Assembly: GCA_944325475.1 (NCBI GenBank)
Contig: CALVAF010000162.1
Coordinates: 1-29,877, forward strand
Reading direction: 5' to 3'
Origin: an uncultured Helicobacter sp.
GTDB taxonomy: Bacteria > Campylobacterota > Campylobacteria > Campylobacterales > Helicobacteraceae
Length of the DNA: 29,877 nucleotides
A model generated the notes under the pieces. That model was not told the DNA's origin. It did not search any database and saw only the letters and a program-made list of their open reading frames with translations. Position numbers and translations under genes: made by a program. How positions within the stretch are numbered: the stretch's first letter is position 1; the number at the start of each line of letters is the position of its first letter. Of this stretch, positions 7,491 through 16,220 are shown piece by piece.

Positions 7491-9008
7491 TCAATCCAAA
7501 GTGTAAAGGATATTTGCCCCATCTTGGTAACTTTGAATCTTGATTTCTCCTGCTTCATTAATAAGTAAGCTTCTAGCATTTTTGATAGTCTCTGGATAAG
7601 CGATTGTTTTTGTCACTTCCTCTAGCTTAGGATCAATAACCACAATCACATTGTGATTCTTACTAAGCGCATAAAGTTCGCCATTGTGATACACCATAGA
7701 AGTTACATAAAGATCGCCTAGAGTTTTGCCCTCTTTTAAGTTAGCTTTAGGCGTAAATTCTCCAGATAATGTTCTGTCTTTTAACAAGAATTTACTAATT
7801 ACAAAAGTTTTTGCGTTTTTGTTATTTGGAGTTGTTGCAAGATAAAAATATGTCCCATCACTTGCCATACTTGCCACATGGAAAAACTTCGACCTAACCG
7901 TGTCCAAACGCCCTCTACCTAAGCCCTCACCTTGCCCTTCAAACTGGTCTGCACCTTTGATGAAATCCGCATATTGCTTTGCATCATCGGCATTTGGATT
8001 TTGCTTAAATCGCAAGAAAGACTTGTTAGAACCCATTAAAAGATATTTGTCCTCCATATAAGGAATAATTCCAATAATTGGGTCAATTGTGGCTGAAAAA
8101 TAAGGGTCTAACTCAAAGCTAGATTTAACTTGGAAATTCTCATCCATTACTGCAACATTATATTTAGAGCTTACCAAATATTCCCCACGAATTAGACTTA
8201 GGGTATTAATAGGTTGTGTAAAATCAATTTCTTGCTCGCTTATAATACTTAAAGTCTCATCGATATTCAAAGGCGCATTAGCGCTATGATTATCAAATGT
8301 GATTCCAAGTTTTGAACTTGCTGGTGCAAACGCATAATCTGGTGCTTTCACATCTCTTGGACCCAAGAATGAAAAACTACTAAATTTGCCATTCCAATAA
8401 TCTGTACTCCAAATAATATATTTAGGGTTAAGACTGAATCTCACTGGATCACCCTGCCCTGCAAATGGAGGAATCCCTGTGCTAACAAAAGCTTGAAAAA
8501 CATTGGAAGCCACAATCAAAGTCACAATCGCCACAGAAGCAAAAGAAAATTTCGTCCATTCTCTAACCTTTTTCCCTGCCATTTCCACATCAAACTCGCT
8601 AAACTTAGGCGCGAAAGCAAAAATCACTCCAAGCAACAAAACCACTGCCCAAAACACGATTTCTGCCCAAAAATAAGTATGCAAGCCAAACACTGCTAAA
8701 CCAAAGCCTTGGTCCAAATCACGCATGGCGTGCATTCCATATTGCGCAAAAGATTGATACAAACCAAAAGCCGCCATAATCAAAATAGCTGCGATATATT
8801 TACCTTTCATTCCATAACGCACGATAAACAATGCCACAACACCAATATAAATCATCGCCTCTCTTTGCCCCCAGCACAAAGTGCAAGGGCTATCCCCAAG
8901 CATATACCCAAAGACGACATTTGCAATACCCACTGGCAACAATACAATCAACAATCCCGCTAAGCACATCAGTGTGTAAAAATTCTTTACTTTTGCATTT
9001 TCATTCAT
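7491..9008 (-). CDS. dsbI: DsbI, DsbB-family disulfide oxidoreductase with a C-terminal propeller-like domain
   Basis: Inner-membrane thiol oxidoreductase of 505 residues. The first ~135 residues carry DsbB-like membrane helices and the CTLC active site (Cys42, Cys45) in GDSPCTLCWGQRE. A further helix lies at about 150-175, followed by a periplasmic region of ~330 residues with repeating beta-strand blocks, as in Campylobacter and Helicobacter DsbI. Plain DsbB has about 175 residues, so the long extension is characteristic. It lies nine bases after dba, the same pairing as in C. jejuni, where the two genes are co-expressed. The RBS is AAGGG. In that family the known client is arylsulfate sulfotransferase; none is encoded here. 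Confidence 0.9.
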   Translation of the reverse strand: MNENAKVKNFYTLMCLAGLLIVLLPVGIANVVFGYMLGDSPCTLCWGQREAMIYIGVVALFIVRYGMKGKYIAAILIMAAFGLYQSFAQYGMHAMRDLDQGFGLAVFGLHTYFWAEIVFWAVVLLLGVIFAFAPKFSEFDVEMAGKKVREWTKFSFASVAIVTLIVASNVFQAFVSTGIPPFAGQGDPVRFSLNPKYIIWSTDYWNGKFSSFSFLGPRDVKAPDYAFAPASSKLGITFDNHSANAPLNIDETLSIISEQEIDFTQPINTLSLIRGEYLVSSKYNVAVMDENFQVKSSFELDPYFSATIDPIIGIIPYMEDKYLLMGSNKSFLRFKQNPNADDAKQYADFIKGADQFEGQGEGLGRGRLDTVRSKFFHVASMASDGTYFYLATTPNNKNAKTFVISKFLLKDRTLSGEFTPKANLKEGKTLGDLYVTSMVYHNGELYALSKNHNVIVVIDPKLEEVTKTIAYPETIKNARSLLINEAGEIKIQSYQDGANILYTLD

Positions 9009-9017
9009 TTTAAGCCC

Positions 9018-9185
9018 TTATAGATTCATATTTGTAAGGATTCCACCCGCTTTGTGCGAGACATAAAGCACAATCATAATCACCCATGAAATCATCACAA
9101 GATTAAAAGCCAGTTTTTCCTTTTCTGGTTTTTTAATGATAAGAATCATCGCAATCAAAACCATTAGAAGTTCCAAAAACTCCAT
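9018..9185 (-). CDS. dba: Dba, small membrane partner of DsbI
   Basis: A 55-residue protein (MEFLELLMVL...) with two hydrophobic helices separated by KKPEKEK, encoded just upstream of dsbI. Size, topology and position match Dba (disulfide bond-associated protein) of Campylobacter, which is needed for DsbI function. I chose the ATG at 9185 because GGAG lies six bases upstream; an in-frame ATG at 9209 would add eight residues but swallow this RBS. Confidence 0.8.
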   Translation of the reverse strand: MEFLELLMVLIAMILIIKKPEKEKLAFNLVMISWVIMIVLYVSHKAGGILTNMNL

Positions 9186-9243
9186 ACTTTCTCCTTTGTA
9201 TTTTGTCAAACAATGTTAAAAACGCACATTTTTTGCAAACGGA

Positions 9244-9249
9244 ATACTA
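9244..9249 (-). promoter_or_regulatory. Likely -10 box for dba-dsbI
   Basis: TAGTAT on the minus strand preceded by TTTTTTTGC, giving an extended -10 of the kind common in Helicobacter and Campylobacter. It lies about 59 bases before the dba ATG. No recognisable Fur box was identified in the AT-rich region around it. Confidence 0.4.
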
Positions 9250-9410
9250 GCAAAAAAAGATTTTTCAAAACTTAATTTTTAAACTTAAATCCGATTTTTA
9301 AAAACAGGGTAAATTGAATATTTTAGACAATTAAAAATTTTTAGCCTCATTGACATATAAAAACAAAGCAAACTAAACTGATTTTACAAGATTTTTAAGA
9401 AAATTCAAGA

Positions 9411-9416
9411 TATAAT
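9411..9416 (+). promoter_or_regulatory. -10 box for the pgbA-like/glcD/fabZ... cluster
   Basis: A perfect TATAAT, 40 bases before the ATG at 9456, with AAGG at 9441-9444 as RBS. Upstream sequence is phased A/T tracts. The cluster of seven genes that follows has gaps of 20 bases or fewer and may be read from here. Confidence 0.6.
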
Positions 9417-9455
9417 AACACTTCATTAAAAATTATTTCTAAGGTTTTTTGACAA

Positions 9456-10271
9456 ATGCGATTTCTATACTCCTTTTTGCCATTTTTATTCCTTAGCATT
9501 TCTGTTTTTGCTTCCCCTTTTGGTAACAAACTCATTGTTCCTATTATCGAGATTGATGCAAATTCAGAGCATTTTGCCTATGTCCCTGCTTTTGATTTAA
9601 AAGTTGGAGAGAGTGGGCAGATTATCCGTTGGTTTGATAAAGAACATTCTGGAATCGTCGCAATGGCTGCGGTGGTGGAGATTAAAGACAATCGAGCAAA
9701 AATCGCCTTTGAACCCTTTGTGGGGCTAGAACAAAAAGCCTTCCCCACACCGCTTTTAAAACCCCAGAAAAACGACGAAGTGATTTTTCGCAGTTTCAAT
9801 GACAGAGCCTTTTTAATTGCCCCCACTCAAGATATTTATGACAAAGTCAAAAATGCCTATCCTGAAGTGACTTGGCTACACCCAGATTTGTTTGCGGCTT
9901 ATTTGATGGATGTCGGACACACTGCGCCAGTTAAAAGCGATTTCCGAAAAATCTGTGCCCAATACGCCACAGGAGTTGTGTATATCATCAACCTCAATGA
10001 AGGACAAGCCTTAGATTGCCAGACTTTTAGCCTTATTAAAAAAGACTATATTACCGGACGAGCACCTATTGAAGAGAGAATGTTGCCCTTTTTCTCTCGC
10101 ATTGGCTCGGTGAATCAAGAATGGTTTTTTTACCTCATCAATGACAAAAGGACACAAGATTATTATCTCTATTTTGATGCCTTGCTTAAAGGAGAGATTA
10201 AAGATTCAGATGCGACCTTTTTTGGTCGGGTGACAAATTACTTCACCCAAAGCATTAAAGAGATTTTCTAA
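9456..10271 (+). CDS. PgbA N-terminal-domain family, secreted protein
   Basis: A 271-residue protein with a signal peptide (residues 1-19; cleavage probably after SVFA). The mature part begins FGNKLIVPIIEID and resembles the N-terminal domain of H. pylori plasminogen-binding protein PgbA. The following gene is glcD, the same pair as in H. pylori, which supports orthology. H. pylori PgbA is about 450 residues and ends in a lysine-rich tail linked to plasminogen binding. This protein stops after the N-terminal domain (ends TQSIKEIF) and lacks that tail, so plasminogen binding should not be assumed. Location is periplasmic or outer surface; the function of the conserved domain is unknown. The -10 box TATAAT is 40 bases upstream. 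Confidence 0.7.
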   Translation: MRFLYSFLPFLFLSISVFASPFGNKLIVPIIEIDANSEHFAYVPAFDLKVGESGQIIRWFDKEHSGIVAMAAVVEIKDNRAKIAFEPFVGLEQKAFPTPLLKPQKNDEVIFRSFNDRAFLIAPTQDIYDKVKNAYPEVTWLHPDLFAAYLMDVGHTAPVKSDFRKICAQYATGVVYIINLNEGQALDCQTFSLIKKDYITGRAPIEERMLPFFSRIGSVNQEWFFYLINDKRTQDYYLYFDALLKGEIKDSDATFFGRVTNYFTQSIKEIF

Positions 10272-10283
10272 GGGATTTTTGAA

Positions 10284-11663
10284 ATGACAGAGCAAAATAT
10301 TCATGATTTAAGGAAAATTGTCGGGGAGGAGGATTGCCATAGCGACAAAGCCCATTTAAGTGCGTATTGCTATGATGCAACTAAAGAGCGAAAATACCCA
10401 GAATGTGTTGTTTTCCCTCACAATGAGAGCGAAGTGAGTGCGATTTTAAAATATTGCAACACCCACAAGATTCCTATCGTCCCACGCGGTGCAGGGAGTG
10501 GATTTACCGGCGGAGCTTTAGCTATGGATGGTGGAGTTATATTGGCTTTAGAAAAACATATGAATCAGATTCTAGAAATTGATATGGAAAATATGGTTGC
10601 TAGGGTGCAACCCGGAGTGGTGAATATGCAGCTTCAAAAAGCCGCAGAATCGGTAGGCTTGTTTTATCCACCAGACCCTGCAAGTGAGCATTACTCCACA
10701 CTAGGTGGAAATGTCAGCGAAAATGCTGGGGGAATGCGGGCAGCAAAATATGGAATCACTAAAGATTTTGTGATGGCTTTGCGTGCAGTTCTACCAAATG
10801 GCGATATTATTTGTGCGGGTAAAAAAACAATTAAAGATGTCGCAGGCTACAATATCGCAGGGATTCTCATCGCAAGCGAAGGGACTTTAGCTGTGATTAC
10901 TGAAATCACGCTCAAGCTTCTTAGCAAACCCAAATACAAGCAAAGTGCCATGGGAATTTTCCCAAGTATCCAAGCAGCAATGAATGCCGTTTATAAAACT
11001 ATGGCAAGCGGGGTTACGCCTGTGGCAATGGAGTTTTTAGATAACCTTAGTATTAAAGCTGTGGAAGAGAAATTCCACAAAGGCTTACCCACTAATGCAG
11101 GGGCGATTTTAATTACCGAAGTTGATGGAAATTTACCCCAAGAAATTGAATACCAACTTGCTAAAATCAAAGATAAGTTTTATGAAAATGGTGCGAGTGA
11201 TTTCATTAAAGCAACTAACGAGCAAGAAGCAACAGATTTGTGGTTTGCTAGAAAAAATGCAAGCCCAAGTATTACCATTTATGGTAGCAAAAAGCTTAAC
11301 GAAGACATTACCGTGCCACGTTCCAAACTACCAGAATTACTTGAAAAAATTAGCGAAGTTTCCAAAAAATATGGCGTGGTGATTCCATGCTTTGGACATA
11401 CTGGCGATGGAAATGTGCATACCAATGTCATGGTGGATGGCTCTAAGCCTGAAGAATTAGAAAAAGGACATAAAGCAATTGAAGAGATTTTTAAAATCAC
11501 TATTGAGCTTGGTGGCACACTAAGCGGAGAACATGGAATAGGAATCTCCAAAGCCCCTTTTATGAATCTCGCTTTTAGCCAAGAAGAAATGAATCTCTTC
11601 CGTGCTATCAAAAATGCCTTTGACCCAAACAATATCCTAAATCCCGGCAAAATGGCATTATGA
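10284..11663 (+). CDS. glcD: FAD-linked oxidase, GlcD/D-lactate dehydrogenase type
   Basis: Flavoprotein of 459 residues oxidising a 2-hydroxy acid, either glycolate or D-lactate. The FAD-binding PCMH domain is at about 35-215, with PRGAGSGFTGGA and the DPASEHYSTLGGNVSENAGG block. The C-terminal substrate domain carries CFGHTGDGNVH and LSGEHGIG, with the usual ending DPNNILNPGKM. It starts 12 bases after the PgbA-like gene with an AAGGGA RBS and is followed ten bases on by fabZ. No glcE or glcF Fe-S partner is adjacent. Family membership is sure; the exact substrate cannot be read from sequence. Confidence 0.9.
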   Translation: MTEQNIHDLRKIVGEEDCHSDKAHLSAYCYDATKERKYPECVVFPHNESEVSAILKYCNTHKIPIVPRGAGSGFTGGALAMDGGVILALEKHMNQILEIDMENMVARVQPGVVNMQLQKAAESVGLFYPPDPASEHYSTLGGNVSENAGGMRAAKYGITKDFVMALRAVLPNGDIICAGKKTIKDVAGYNIAGILIASEGTLAVITEITLKLLSKPKYKQSAMGIFPSIQAAMNAVYKTMASGVTPVAMEFLDNLSIKAVEEKFHKGLPTNAGAILITEVDGNLPQEIEYQLAKIKDKFYENGASDFIKATNEQEATDLWFARKNASPSITIYGSKKLNEDITVPRSKLPELLEKISEVSKKYGVVIPCFGHTGDGNVHTNVMVDGSKPEELEKGHKAIEEIFKITIELGGTLSGEHGIGISKAPFMNLAFSQEEMNLFRAIKNAFDPNNILNPGKMAL

Positions 11664-11673
11664 AAGGAATTTT

Positions 11674-12144
11674 ATGATTTATGATGTGCAAAAAATATGC
11701 GAGATTCTACCGCATCGCTACCCTTTGTTACTCGTGGATAGAATCACCGCAATCACACCCAATCAAACTATCGAAGCTTACAAGAATATTACCATTAATG
11801 AAGAAATTTTTAATGGGCATTTCCCAGTGCAACCCATTTATCCAGGCGTTTATATTATCGAAGGAATGGCACAAGCTGGTGGAGTGTTAGCTTTTGTAAG
11901 TATGTTTGGTGAAGCTTCTAGCAACAATGGCGATAAAATCGTGTATTTTATGAGTATTGATAAGGCAAAATTTAGAAACCCTGTAATTCCCGGCGATAAA
12001 CTCACTTACAAGCTTGAAGTCATCAAGCAAAAGGGTGGCATTTGGGTGCTACAAGGCTATGCGTATGTGGAGGAAAAACTCGTTGCAGAAGCGGAACTCA
12101 AAGCGATGATTGTTGATAAAAGCAAAGAAAAGGCAAGCAAGTGA
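11674..12144 (+). CDS. fabZ: 3-hydroxyacyl-ACP dehydratase FabZ
   Basis: Cytoplasmic hot-dog-fold enzyme that dehydrates beta-hydroxyacyl-ACP in fatty acid elongation. It has 156 residues. The opening ILPHRYPLLLVDR and the active-site block FNGHFPVQPIYPGVYIIEGMAQ contain the catalytic His49 and Glu63. RBS AAGGA precedes the ATG. Its stop overlaps the GTG start of lpxA, the classic fabZ-lpxA pairing that balances phospholipid and lipid A acyl supply. Confidence 0.97.
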   Translation: MIYDVQKICEILPHRYPLLLVDRITAITPNQTIEAYKNITINEEIFNGHFPVQPIYPGVYIIEGMAQAGGVLAFVSMFGEASSNNGDKIVYFMSIDKAKFRNPVIPGDKLTYKLEVIKQKGGIWVLQGYAYVEEKLVAEAELKAMIVDKSKEKASK

Positions 12145-12944
12145 GTATTGCAAAAAGTGCTAAAATCGCCCCAAGCGCCATCATCAAAGAAGGGGCAGTG
12201 ATTGGCGAAAATGTCGAAATTGGACATTATTGTGTCATTGGCAAAAATGTAAAAATTGGCGATAATTCCAAGCTTTATAACCATGTAACCATTCTAGGCA
12301 ACACCACTCTAGGCAAAAACAATACCATTTTCCCCAATGCAACTCTAGGCACAGACCCCCAAGATCTAAAATACCATGGCGAACCCAATGAACTCATCTT
12401 TGGCGATAACAACAAAATCCGCGAATTTACAATGATTAACCCCGGCACTGAGGGTGGAGACAGCAAAACTATCATTGGGAGCGATAATTTGCTTATGGCT
12501 TATGTGCATGTGGCACATGACTGCATTATTGGGAATCACTGCATTTTGGCTAATGGTGCGACACTTGGTGGGCATATTATCATGGGGAATCATGTCAATA
12601 TCGGCGGCTTAACCCCCATTCACCAATTCGTTAAAATCGGCGATTATGCAATGATTGCAGGTGCCAGTGCGCTATCCCAAGACATTCCACCCTTTTGCAT
12701 GGCAGAGGGGAATCGTGCGGTGATTCGTGGGCTTAATCTCCACCGCTTGAGAAAAAACTTCGAACACTACCAAGTCGATGCGATTCATGCCACTTACAAA
12801 CGCCTCTTTTTAGGCAACCAACCCATCAAAGAAATCGCTCAAGAAATCCTTAACGAATCCCCAAGTGATGAAAATATTATCAAAATGTGCCAATTTATTT
12901 TAAATTCCACACGAGGAATCCCATTCATAAGGAAAAGTTTATGA
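12141..12944 (+). CDS. lpxA: UDP-N-acetylglucosamine acyltransferase LpxA
   Basis: First step of lipid A synthesis: moves 3-hydroxyacyl from ACP to UDP-GlcNAc. The protein has 267 residues (E. coli 262). About 190 residues form a left-handed beta-helix of hexapeptide repeats (IGENVEIGHYCVIGKNVKIG style), then a helical C-terminus with RGLNLHRLRK. The catalytic His is His126 in HVAHDCIIGNH. The start is a GTG at 12141 inside the end of fabZ (GTGA overlap), with no separate RBS needed. Its stop overlaps the clpX ATG (ATGA). Confidence 0.97.
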   Translation: MSIAKSAKIAPSAIIKEGAVIGENVEIGHYCVIGKNVKIGDNSKLYNHVTILGNTTLGKNNTIFPNATLGTDPQDLKYHGEPNELIFGDNNKIREFTMINPGTEGGDSKTIIGSDNLLMAYVHVAHDCIIGNHCILANGATLGGHIIMGNHVNIGGLTPIHQFVKIGDYAMIAGASALSQDIPPFCMAEGNRAVIRGLNLHRLRKNFEHYQVDAIHATYKRLFLGNQPIKEIAQEILNESPSDENIIKMCQFILNSTRGIPFIRKSL

Positions 12945-14182
12945 ACAAAAGAATTTGTGATTTTTGCAACGACAAAGAAACCTACAAAAACCCTTTAATG
13001 ACAGGCAAAAATAATGTCTGCATTTGCAAAAACTGCATTATTGCATCTTACCAATTAATTTTTGGGGAAGAGAAATATTTTGAAATAGATGAAACCCCTC
13101 AAGAAGAGGATTTTAAAATCATGCCTCCCAAGGAATTAAAGGCTATCTTAGAGGAATATGTCATCGGTCAAGAGAAAGCCAAAAAAGTCTTTAGCGTCGC
13201 AGTGTATAACCATTACAAACGAATCTTACAAAATCCAAAAGATGACGATACAGAAATCTCCAAATCCAATATCCTCCTCATTGGTCCAACAGGAAGCGGC
13301 AAAACACTCATGGCACAAACCTTAGCAAAAACGCTTAATGTCCCCATTGCCATCTGTGATGCCACAAGCCTCACAGAAGCGGGATATGTTGGTGAAGATG
13401 TTGAGAATATCCTTACGCGGCTTTTACAAGAGGCTAATGGCGATGTCCAAAAAGCCCAAAAAGGAATCGTATTTATCGATGAAATTGACAAAATTTCACG
13501 CCTCTCTGAAAACCGCTCTATCACACGAGATGTCTCTGGTGAGGGCGTGCAACAAGCCCTTTTGAAAATCATTGAGGGAAGTTTAGTGAATATCCCACCA
13601 AAAGGCGGCAGAAAGCACCCAAATCAAGACTTTATCCAAATAAATACCAAAGATATTTTATTCATCTGCGGAGGGGCTTTTGATGGGCTAAATGAAATCA
13701 TTGAAAGACGAATTGGAGGCAATACATTGGGATTCCACCACACAAAAAATGCTAAGAGTGAATCCAAAAACCTGCTTGATGAAGTCGAACCTGATGATTT
13801 AGTCAGTTTTGGACTCATTCCAGAATTAATTGGACGTTTGCATATGATTGCCACTTTAGATGAAATCACTAAAGAAGCCATGGTAACAATCCTCCAAAAA
13901 CCCAAAAATGCGCTTACCAAGCAATACCAAAAACTTTTTGAACTCGATAATGTCTTGCTAACTTTCCAGCCTGAAGCGCTAGAAGCCATCGCCGAACTTG
14001 CAATTCAGCGAAAAACGGGTGCGAGGGGCTTACGCTCAATTATGGAAGAGATAATGCTAGATATTATGTATGAATTGCCCGAACTCAAAGGCTATGAAGT
14101 CATCATCACCAAAGAATCAGTATCCAAAAAAGAAAAACCCATGCTTATCAAGCAAAAAAAGAGCGATAAGAAGAGCGCTTAA
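12941..14182 (+). CDS. clpX: ClpX, ATPase subunit of the ClpXP protease
   Basis: AAA+ unfoldase delivering substrates to ClpP. I place the start at the ATG at 12941 (413 residues), with AAGGA eight bases before. An upstream in-frame ATG at 12887 lies deep in lpxA and precedes the true N-terminus. The zinc-binding domain has Cys6, Cys9, Cys29 and Cys32. The AAA+ core has Walker A GPTGSGKT, the pore loop GYVGEDVE, Walker B IVFIDEIDKI, the LGF ClpP-docking loop (RIGGNTLGF), and sensor-2 GARGLRSIMEE. The ATGA overlap with lpxA places it in the lipid A/cell-shape cluster. Confidence 0.97.
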   Translation: MNKRICDFCNDKETYKNPLMTGKNNVCICKNCIIASYQLIFGEEKYFEIDETPQEEDFKIMPPKELKAILEEYVIGQEKAKKVFSVAVYNHYKRILQNPKDDDTEISKSNILLIGPTGSGKTLMAQTLAKTLNVPIAICDATSLTEAGYVGEDVENILTRLLQEANGDVQKAQKGIVFIDEIDKISRLSENRSITRDVSGEGVQQALLKIIEGSLVNIPPKGGRKHPNQDFIQINTKDILFICGGAFDGLNEIIERRIGGNTLGFHHTKNAKSESKNLLDEVEPDDLVSFGLIPELIGRLHMIATLDEITKEAMVTILQKPKNALTKQYQKLFELDNVLLTFQPEALEAIAELAIQRKTGARGLRSIMEEIMLDIMYELPELKGYEVIITKESVSKKEKPMLIKQKKSDKKSA

Positions 14183-14202
14183 TCCACAAAAAGAGAGGAA
14201 AA

Positions 14203-15237
14203 ATGTTATTAGATAAAATAATTGGCTGGTTTTCACATGATATTTCAATCGATTTAGGGACTGCAAACACGATTGTGATTGTCAAAGGACAAGGCGTTAT
14301 CATCAATGAACCTTCTGTGGTTGCTGTGAGAAGTGAAAAGTATGGTAAAAATAAGATTCTAGCCGTGGGACATGAGGCTAAAGAAATGGTCGGAAAAACG
14401 CCGGGCAGTATCCTTGCTGTGCGCCCTATGAAAGATGGCGTGATTGCAGATTTTGATATGACACAAAAGATGATTCGCCATTTCATCGAAAAAGCACATA
14501 AAAGAAAGTCTCTCATGCGTCCTAGAATCATCGTATGTGTGCCTTATGGGCTAACTGGAGTGGAACGCAAAGCTGTTAGAGAATCAGCCATTAGTGCGGG
14601 GGCTAGAGAGGTATTTTTAATAGAAGAACCAATGGCAGCAGCTATTGGAGTGGGACTTCCCGTCAAAGAACCTAAAGGCAGCTTAGTAGTCGATATTGGT
14701 GGAGGGACGACAGAAATCGGTGTGATTTCACTGGGTGGCTTGGTGATTTCAAAATCCCTTAGAACCGCCGGAGACAAGCTAGATAATGCTGTTGTGGAAT
14801 ATGTCAGACGCAAATACAGTCTTTTAATTGGTGAGCGAACCGGCGAAATTATCAAAATAGAAATCGGCTCTGCTATCAGCCTTGATAAACCTTTGACTAT
14901 GCAAGTTAAGGGGCGAGACCAAGTAAGTGGGTTACTCAATACTATCGAGCTAACAAGCGAAGATGTCAGAGAAGCAATGAAAGAACCACTTAAAGAAATC
15001 TCTAACGCCCTAAAAGATGTGCTAGAGCAAATGCCACCGGATTTAGCAGGCGATATTGTAGAAAATGGAATCGTCCTAACCGGAGGCGGTGCGCTTATTA
15101 GAGGGCTTGATAAGTATCTCTCTGAAATCGTCAAACTTCCCGTATATGTTGGCGAAGAACCTCTTTTATGTGTCGCAAAAGGCACAGGCAAGGCGCTAGA
15201 AGAGATTGATATCCTCCAACAACTCTCTTATGAGTAA
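14203..15237 (+). CDS. mreB: Rod-shape protein MreB (bacterial actin)
   Basis: Cytoplasmic actin homologue guiding lateral wall synthesis. It has 344 residues, the usual length. The phosphate-1 loop is IDLGTANTIVIVKG, phosphate-2 is VVDIGGGTTEIGVISLGG, and the adenosine motif is IVLTGGGALIRGLDKYL. The short amphipathic N-terminus (MLLDKIIGWFSHD) suits membrane attachment. The RBS is GAGAGGA, 20 bases after clpX. mreC follows nine bases on. Confidence 0.97.
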   Translation: MLLDKIIGWFSHDISIDLGTANTIVIVKGQGVIINEPSVVAVRSEKYGKNKILAVGHEAKEMVGKTPGSILAVRPMKDGVIADFDMTQKMIRHFIEKAHKRKSLMRPRIIVCVPYGLTGVERKAVRESAISAGAREVFLIEEPMAAAIGVGLPVKEPKGSLVVDIGGGTTEIGVISLGGLVISKSLRTAGDKLDNAVVEYVRRKYSLLIGERTGEIIKIEIGSAISLDKPLTMQVKGRDQVSGLLNTIELTSEDVREAMKEPLKEISNALKDVLEQMPPDLAGDIVENGIVLTGGGALIRGLDKYLSEIVKLPVYVGEEPLLCVAKGTGKALEEIDILQQLSYE

Positions 15238-15246
15238 AAACTAAAA

Positions 15247-16062
15247 ATGAAAAAACTCTTTCTTTGGATTATCTTTATTGCAACTGTTTTCTTCCTATCA
15301 ATGCAAATTTCCAAAGAAGTGCATTCTAAAATCCTCTATCTTAGCGATGGAATCAAAATCGGAATCCTCAACCTCAATCAAAACATTCTTAATGTCATCA
15401 CAAGGCATTTTAACCAAGCCGAACAAATCAAGCATTTAACCAATGAGCTAAAGAACAAAGAGGGATTGCAATACTCTCTTAACTCCCTAAAGCACGAGCA
15501 TAGTCAGCTTTTAGTTTCACTCCAAACCGATAACTTCAATCTGCCTAGCTTCCACCTTGTGCGCACCCTCTCTTATGTGCGTCTTAATGACTACACCAAA
15601 GTATGGCTTCAAAATCGCGATACCAATTCTTTTAACGCCACAGAAAACAAAATCTTTGGGCTTGTTACCAACAATCAAGTTGCTGGAATCGCAATTTTTG
15701 AAAACAATCGCCTCACTGGCTTTTTAAACGGCGATGAGCAGTGCAATTATAGTGTTTTTGTGGGTGAAAATAAAACTCCCGGAGTAGCAAAATACGACAC
15801 CAACAAAGGCTTTATTGTCGATTATATCCCTCTTTATCCCAAAATTAAAGTGGGAGATATAATCCAAACAAGTGGTTATGATGGTATCTTTTACTCCGAA
15901 ATTGACGTGGGCAAAGTCCAATCTATCGAAGAAAGACAAGGCTATCAAATCGCCATTATTCAACCTTTTTTAAACAAAGTCTCACAATTTTACTGGCTTA
16001 TTGACACCAATCAAACCACCACTCATGAAGAATCAGCTAATGATTTTACATTTTTTAATTAG
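15247..16062 (+). CDS. mreC: Rod-shape protein MreC
   Basis: Membrane-anchored scaffold of the elongation complex. It has 271 residues: one N-terminal membrane helix (about 4-20), a coiled coil at about 50-95 (HLTNELKNKEGLQYSLNSL), and a periplasmic beta domain with blocks such as NQVAGIAIFENNRLTG and KVGDIIQTSGYDGIF. It starts nine bases after mreB with no clear Shine-Dalgarno, so translation is probably coupled to mreB. No mreD follows; the hydrogenase operon begins after 158 bases. Confidence 0.9.
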   Translation: MKKLFLWIIFIATVFFLSMQISKEVHSKILYLSDGIKIGILNLNQNILNVITRHFNQAEQIKHLTNELKNKEGLQYSLNSLKHEHSQLLVSLQTDNFNLPSFHLVRTLSYVRLNDYTKVWLQNRDTNSFNATENKIFGLVTNNQVAGIAIFENNRLTGFLNGDEQCNYSVFVGENKTPGVAKYDTNKGFIVDYIPLYPKIKVGDIIQTSGYDGIFYSEIDVGKVQSIEERQGYQIAIIQPFLNKVSQFYWLIDTNQTTTHEESANDFTFFN

Positions 16063-16101
16063 ATTCTTTTTATTTTAATAAAAAAATCTCTAAAAAAGTG
16101 C

Positions 16102-16107
16102 TACAAT
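16102..16107 (+). promoter_or_regulatory. -10 box of the hydABCDE promoter
   Basis: TACAAT in the extended context GTGC-TACAAT, 114 bases before the hydA ATG. A second weaker candidate lies closer (TTGACT at 16150, TAAGAAT near 16176, spacing about 20). Confidence 0.5.
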
Positions 16108-16113
16108 AATCTC

Positions 16114-16155
16114 GTTTAAAAAGTCAGTTTTCCTTTAAACTTAATAAAATTGACT
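16114..16155 (+). promoter_or_regulatory. Interleaved inverted repeats in the hyd leader (operator or RNA hairpin)
   Basis: AGTCAGTTTT at 16122-16131 can pair with AAAATTGACT at 16146-16155: ten pairs including one G-U in RNA, around a 14-base loop. A second repeat, GTTTAAA at 16114-16120 and TTTAAAC at 16134-16140, overlaps it. Both start just downstream of the -10 box, where a repressor or metal regulator could bind. No match to a named operator is claimed. Confidence 0.45.
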
Positions 16156-16220
16156 ATTTTAAAGTTTTTAAAAGTTAAGAATAAATTTTATTTTTAACAC
16201 ACTTCTTAGAAAGGATTGAG

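Noticed and set aside
9350..9355. TTGACA as a -35 box for the TATAAT at 9411
   Set aside because: The spacing is 55 bases, not 16-18. TATAAA directly after it is too close.
9186..9455. Replication origin or attachment site in the divergent intergenic region
   Set aside because: The stretch is AT-rich but shows no DnaA-box cluster, tRNA end or direct repeat; divergent promoters explain it.
12887..12940. Upstream ATG of clpX
   Set aside because: It lies inside lpxA in another frame; the ATG at 12941 has AAGGA at proper spacing and starts just before the zinc domain.
14544..15191. A 215-codon minus-strand open frame inside mreB
   Set aside because: mreB on the plus strand is complete with all actin motifs; the antisense frame has a composition typical of a shadow and no RBS.
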